A stretch of 6,220 nt of DNA from Actinomycetes bacterium (GTDB lineage Bacteria > Actinomycetota > Actinomycetes > Actinomycetales > Micrococcaceae): NCBI GenBank assembly GCA_023426375.1, contig JAFAAV010000098.1:1-6220 (forward strand). Direction: 5' to 3'. The notes beneath the pieces were generated by a model. It did not search any database, had not been told where the DNA came from, and saw nothing but the letters and a program-made list of their open reading frames with translations. A program made the position numbers and the translations under genes. This document shows positions 4,849-6,220 of this stretch, one piece after another. Each line of letters begins with the position of its first letter. Positions within the stretch are counted from its first letter, which is position 1.

Positions 4849-6144
4849 CTAGAAAAGGACGCCCGAAAGCGTGTCCCACACCTGGTACACACCCAGGATG
4901 CCGAAGAGGACTGCGCAGATCACGAGCACCGAGTTGGTGAACATGCCGTTGCGCCAGTTCTTGGGCGTGCGTGACGTGTTGAGAAGGCCCAGCAGGGTCA
5001 CGGCCAGGAACGGCATGAACAGGGCTCCCAACACGCCGTACAGCAGGATCAGGAACACCGGGCGGTCCAGCAGCAACAAGAGCATGGGCGGGAACGTGAG
5101 CCACAGCAGGTAGAACTTGAAGTACTTGCCGCCGTTGCGGGTGTCCGGGTGGTCCTTGGGACGGTTACGGATATTGCCCCAGTAGTCGGCGAACATGAGC
5201 GAAACACCGGACCACACGCCCACCACGGACGAGAAGGACGCAGCCCAGAAGCCGATCAGGAAGATCACGCCGATCACGTCGCCGTAGCGTTCGCGGAGCA
5301 CGGCGTCGAGGTCGAGCAGGCCGCGGTCACCGGCGCTGATGGCGTAGCCGGCGGAGTAGAGCACCTCGGCGCCCACGACCAGCATGGCCAACACGAAGAT
5401 GCCGGTAATGGCATATGCCACGGCGTTGTCCAGCTGCATAACGCGCATCCAGCGCGGCTGATGCCAGCCCTTTTCACGCAGCCAGTAGCCGTAGGCTGCC
5501 AGGGTGATGGTGCCGCCCACGCCGCCGGCGAGTGCGAGCGTGTAGACCACGCCGCCCTGCGGAATCACGGGGATCAGGCCCTTGAGCATCTCGGGGATGT
5601 TGGGCAGCGTGATGATCGCCAGTCCCACCATGACCAGGAACATGATGCCGACCATGGCCGCCGTGACCTTTTCGACCGCGGCATAGCGACCCATCCACAC
5701 AATTCCGAAGCCGATCAGACCCATCAAGATGGCCCAAGCCCACAGTGGCAAGAACGGGAACAAGGCCGCCAGGGGAAGCGCGGACGAGGACATGGCGGTC
5801 GCGCCGTACACGAAGCCCCAGATGAGGATATACGGACCGAAGTACCAGGACGTCCAGCGCCCCAGTGAACGCCAGCCTTCGAAGATCGTGCGACCGCTGG
5901 ACAGCGAGTAACGGCCCGCGCCCTCCACCAGAACGATCTTCATGATGGTGCCCACGACCACCGCCCACAGCAGCGTGTAGCCGTAACGGGAGCCGGCGGT
6001 CAGGGTCGCGACCATGTCTGCTGCGCCCACACCGGTGGCGGCCACCACCAGACCGGGGCCCACGATCCGCCACTTCTTAACCCGTTCCAACTGCTCGTTC
6101 GGATTCACCGATGGATCCGGCAGGAAAGGTGTTTTATCGCGCAT
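4849..6144 (-). CDS. NRAMP (SLC11)-superfamily membrane transporter with non-canonical metal site
   Basis: This 431-residue polytopic membrane protein has about eleven hydrophobic segments. It aligns with the NRAMP fold through TM1 (GPG at 29-31, then GSRYGYTLLW at 51-60), but the defining metal ligands are changed. TM1 has GAAD at 40-43 where classical members have DPGN, and TM6 has TLA at 214-216 where they have MPH (context GGTITLAAYGYW, 210-221). Databases tend to call this subgroup 'Nramp family divalent metal transporter', but with Asp, Asn, Met and His all lost or shifted, Mn/Fe transport should not be assumed. Relatives without the motifs include Mg transporters (NRMT), and Bacillus YcsG sits in the 5-oxoprolinase gene cluster, so a non-metal substrate is possible. 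GGAG at 6152-6155, 7 nt before the ATG at 6144, supports the start. The gene ends just past a shared terminator, so any operon partner would have to lie beyond 6220. Confidence 0.9.
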   Translation of the reverse strand: MRDKTPFLPDPSVNPNEQLERVKKWRIVGPGLVVAATGVGAADMVATLTAGSRYGYTLLWAVVVGTIMKIVLVEGAGRYSLSSGRTIFEGWRSLGRWTSWYFGPYILIWGFVYGATAMSSSALPLAALFPFLPLWAWAILMGLIGFGIVWMGRYAAVEKVTAAMVGIMFLVMVGLAIITLPNIPEMLKGLIPVIPQGGVVYTLALAGGVGGTITLAAYGYWLREKGWHQPRWMRVMQLDNAVAYAITGIFVLAMLVVGAEVLYSAGYAISAGDRGLLDLDAVLRERYGDVIGVIFLIGFWAASFSSVVGVWSGVSLMFADYWGNIRNRPKDHPDTRNGGKYFKFYLLWLTFPPMLLLLLDRPVFLILLYGVLGALFMPFLAVTLLGLLNTSRTPKNWRNGMFTNSVLVICAVLFGILGVYQVWDTLSGVLF

Positions 6145-6220
6145 TCGGCTACTCCACAGACTTGGCCATCATGAGGGGGGTCACAGCAATTGTTCGTCAG
6201 TATTTCACGCGTTAACTGTT
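6145..6220 (-). promoter_or_regulatory. upstream region of the NRAMP-like gene
   Basis: These 76 nt hold the ribosome site GGAG (6152-6155) and a more A+T-rich part (6181-6220) that could carry the promoter. I found no convincing -35/-10 pair and no recognisable MntR, DtxR or Fur box. Confidence 0.4.

Noticed and set aside
5149..5868. 239-codon plus-strand open frame rich in His, Gly and Glu
   Set aside because: It is antisense to the NRAMP-like gene and has the composition of a shadow frame.
4849..6144. Naming the transporter mntH
   Set aside because: Neither the DPGN nor the MPH motif is present, so a Mn/Fe transporter name is not supported.

Overview
The window looks like a chromosomal segment of a high-G+C actinobacterium (roughly 60% G+C by eye), most probably a member of the Micrococcaceae or a close relative. 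The basis is the cyclophilin–rhomboid gene pair, the overall feel of the cyclophilin sequence, and an Ala/Lys-rich membrane-anchored protein divergent from the cyclophilin. In many actinobacteria the cyclophilin and rhomboid genes lie a few kilobases from the chromosomal origin, next to crgA. No dnaA, dnaN or crgA is present here, so the genus is not fixed.

Layout. 1-1073 (minus) is a DHA1-type major facilitator transporter of the AraJ/YdhP kind that runs off the left edge. 1074-1317 is a divergent control region with a perfect 8-bp-arm inverted repeat. 1318-2127 (plus) is a short-chain dehydrogenase/reductase that lacks the usual catalytic tyrosine. 2128-2321 is a convergent intergenic region packed with DnaA-box-like nonamers. 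2322-3083 (minus) is a rhomboid intramembrane serine protease. 3120-3148 is a strong hairpin, and 3171-3713 (minus) is a cyclophilin-type peptidyl-prolyl isomerase with a probable leaderless promoter. 3879-4742 (plus) is an Ala/Lys-rich single-span membrane protein ending in a strong hairpin terminator. 4849-6144 (minus) is an NRAMP-superfamily transporter in which both metal-binding motifs are replaced.

How they fit together. The cyclophilin, rhomboid and Ala/Lys-rich gene look like the conserved origin-proximal backbone. The transporter/SDR pair with its shared palindromic control region looks like a small regulated accessory module occupying the place where crgA is usually found. The NRAMP-like gene forms a separate unit converging on the Ala/Lys-rich gene.

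The points most worth attention are the DnaA-box cluster away from dnaA/dnaN, the NRAMP-fold protein with GAAD and TLA in place of DPGN and MPH, the shared operator-like palindrome, and the SDR without its tyrosine. No RNA genes, insertion sequences or CRISPR arrays were seen.
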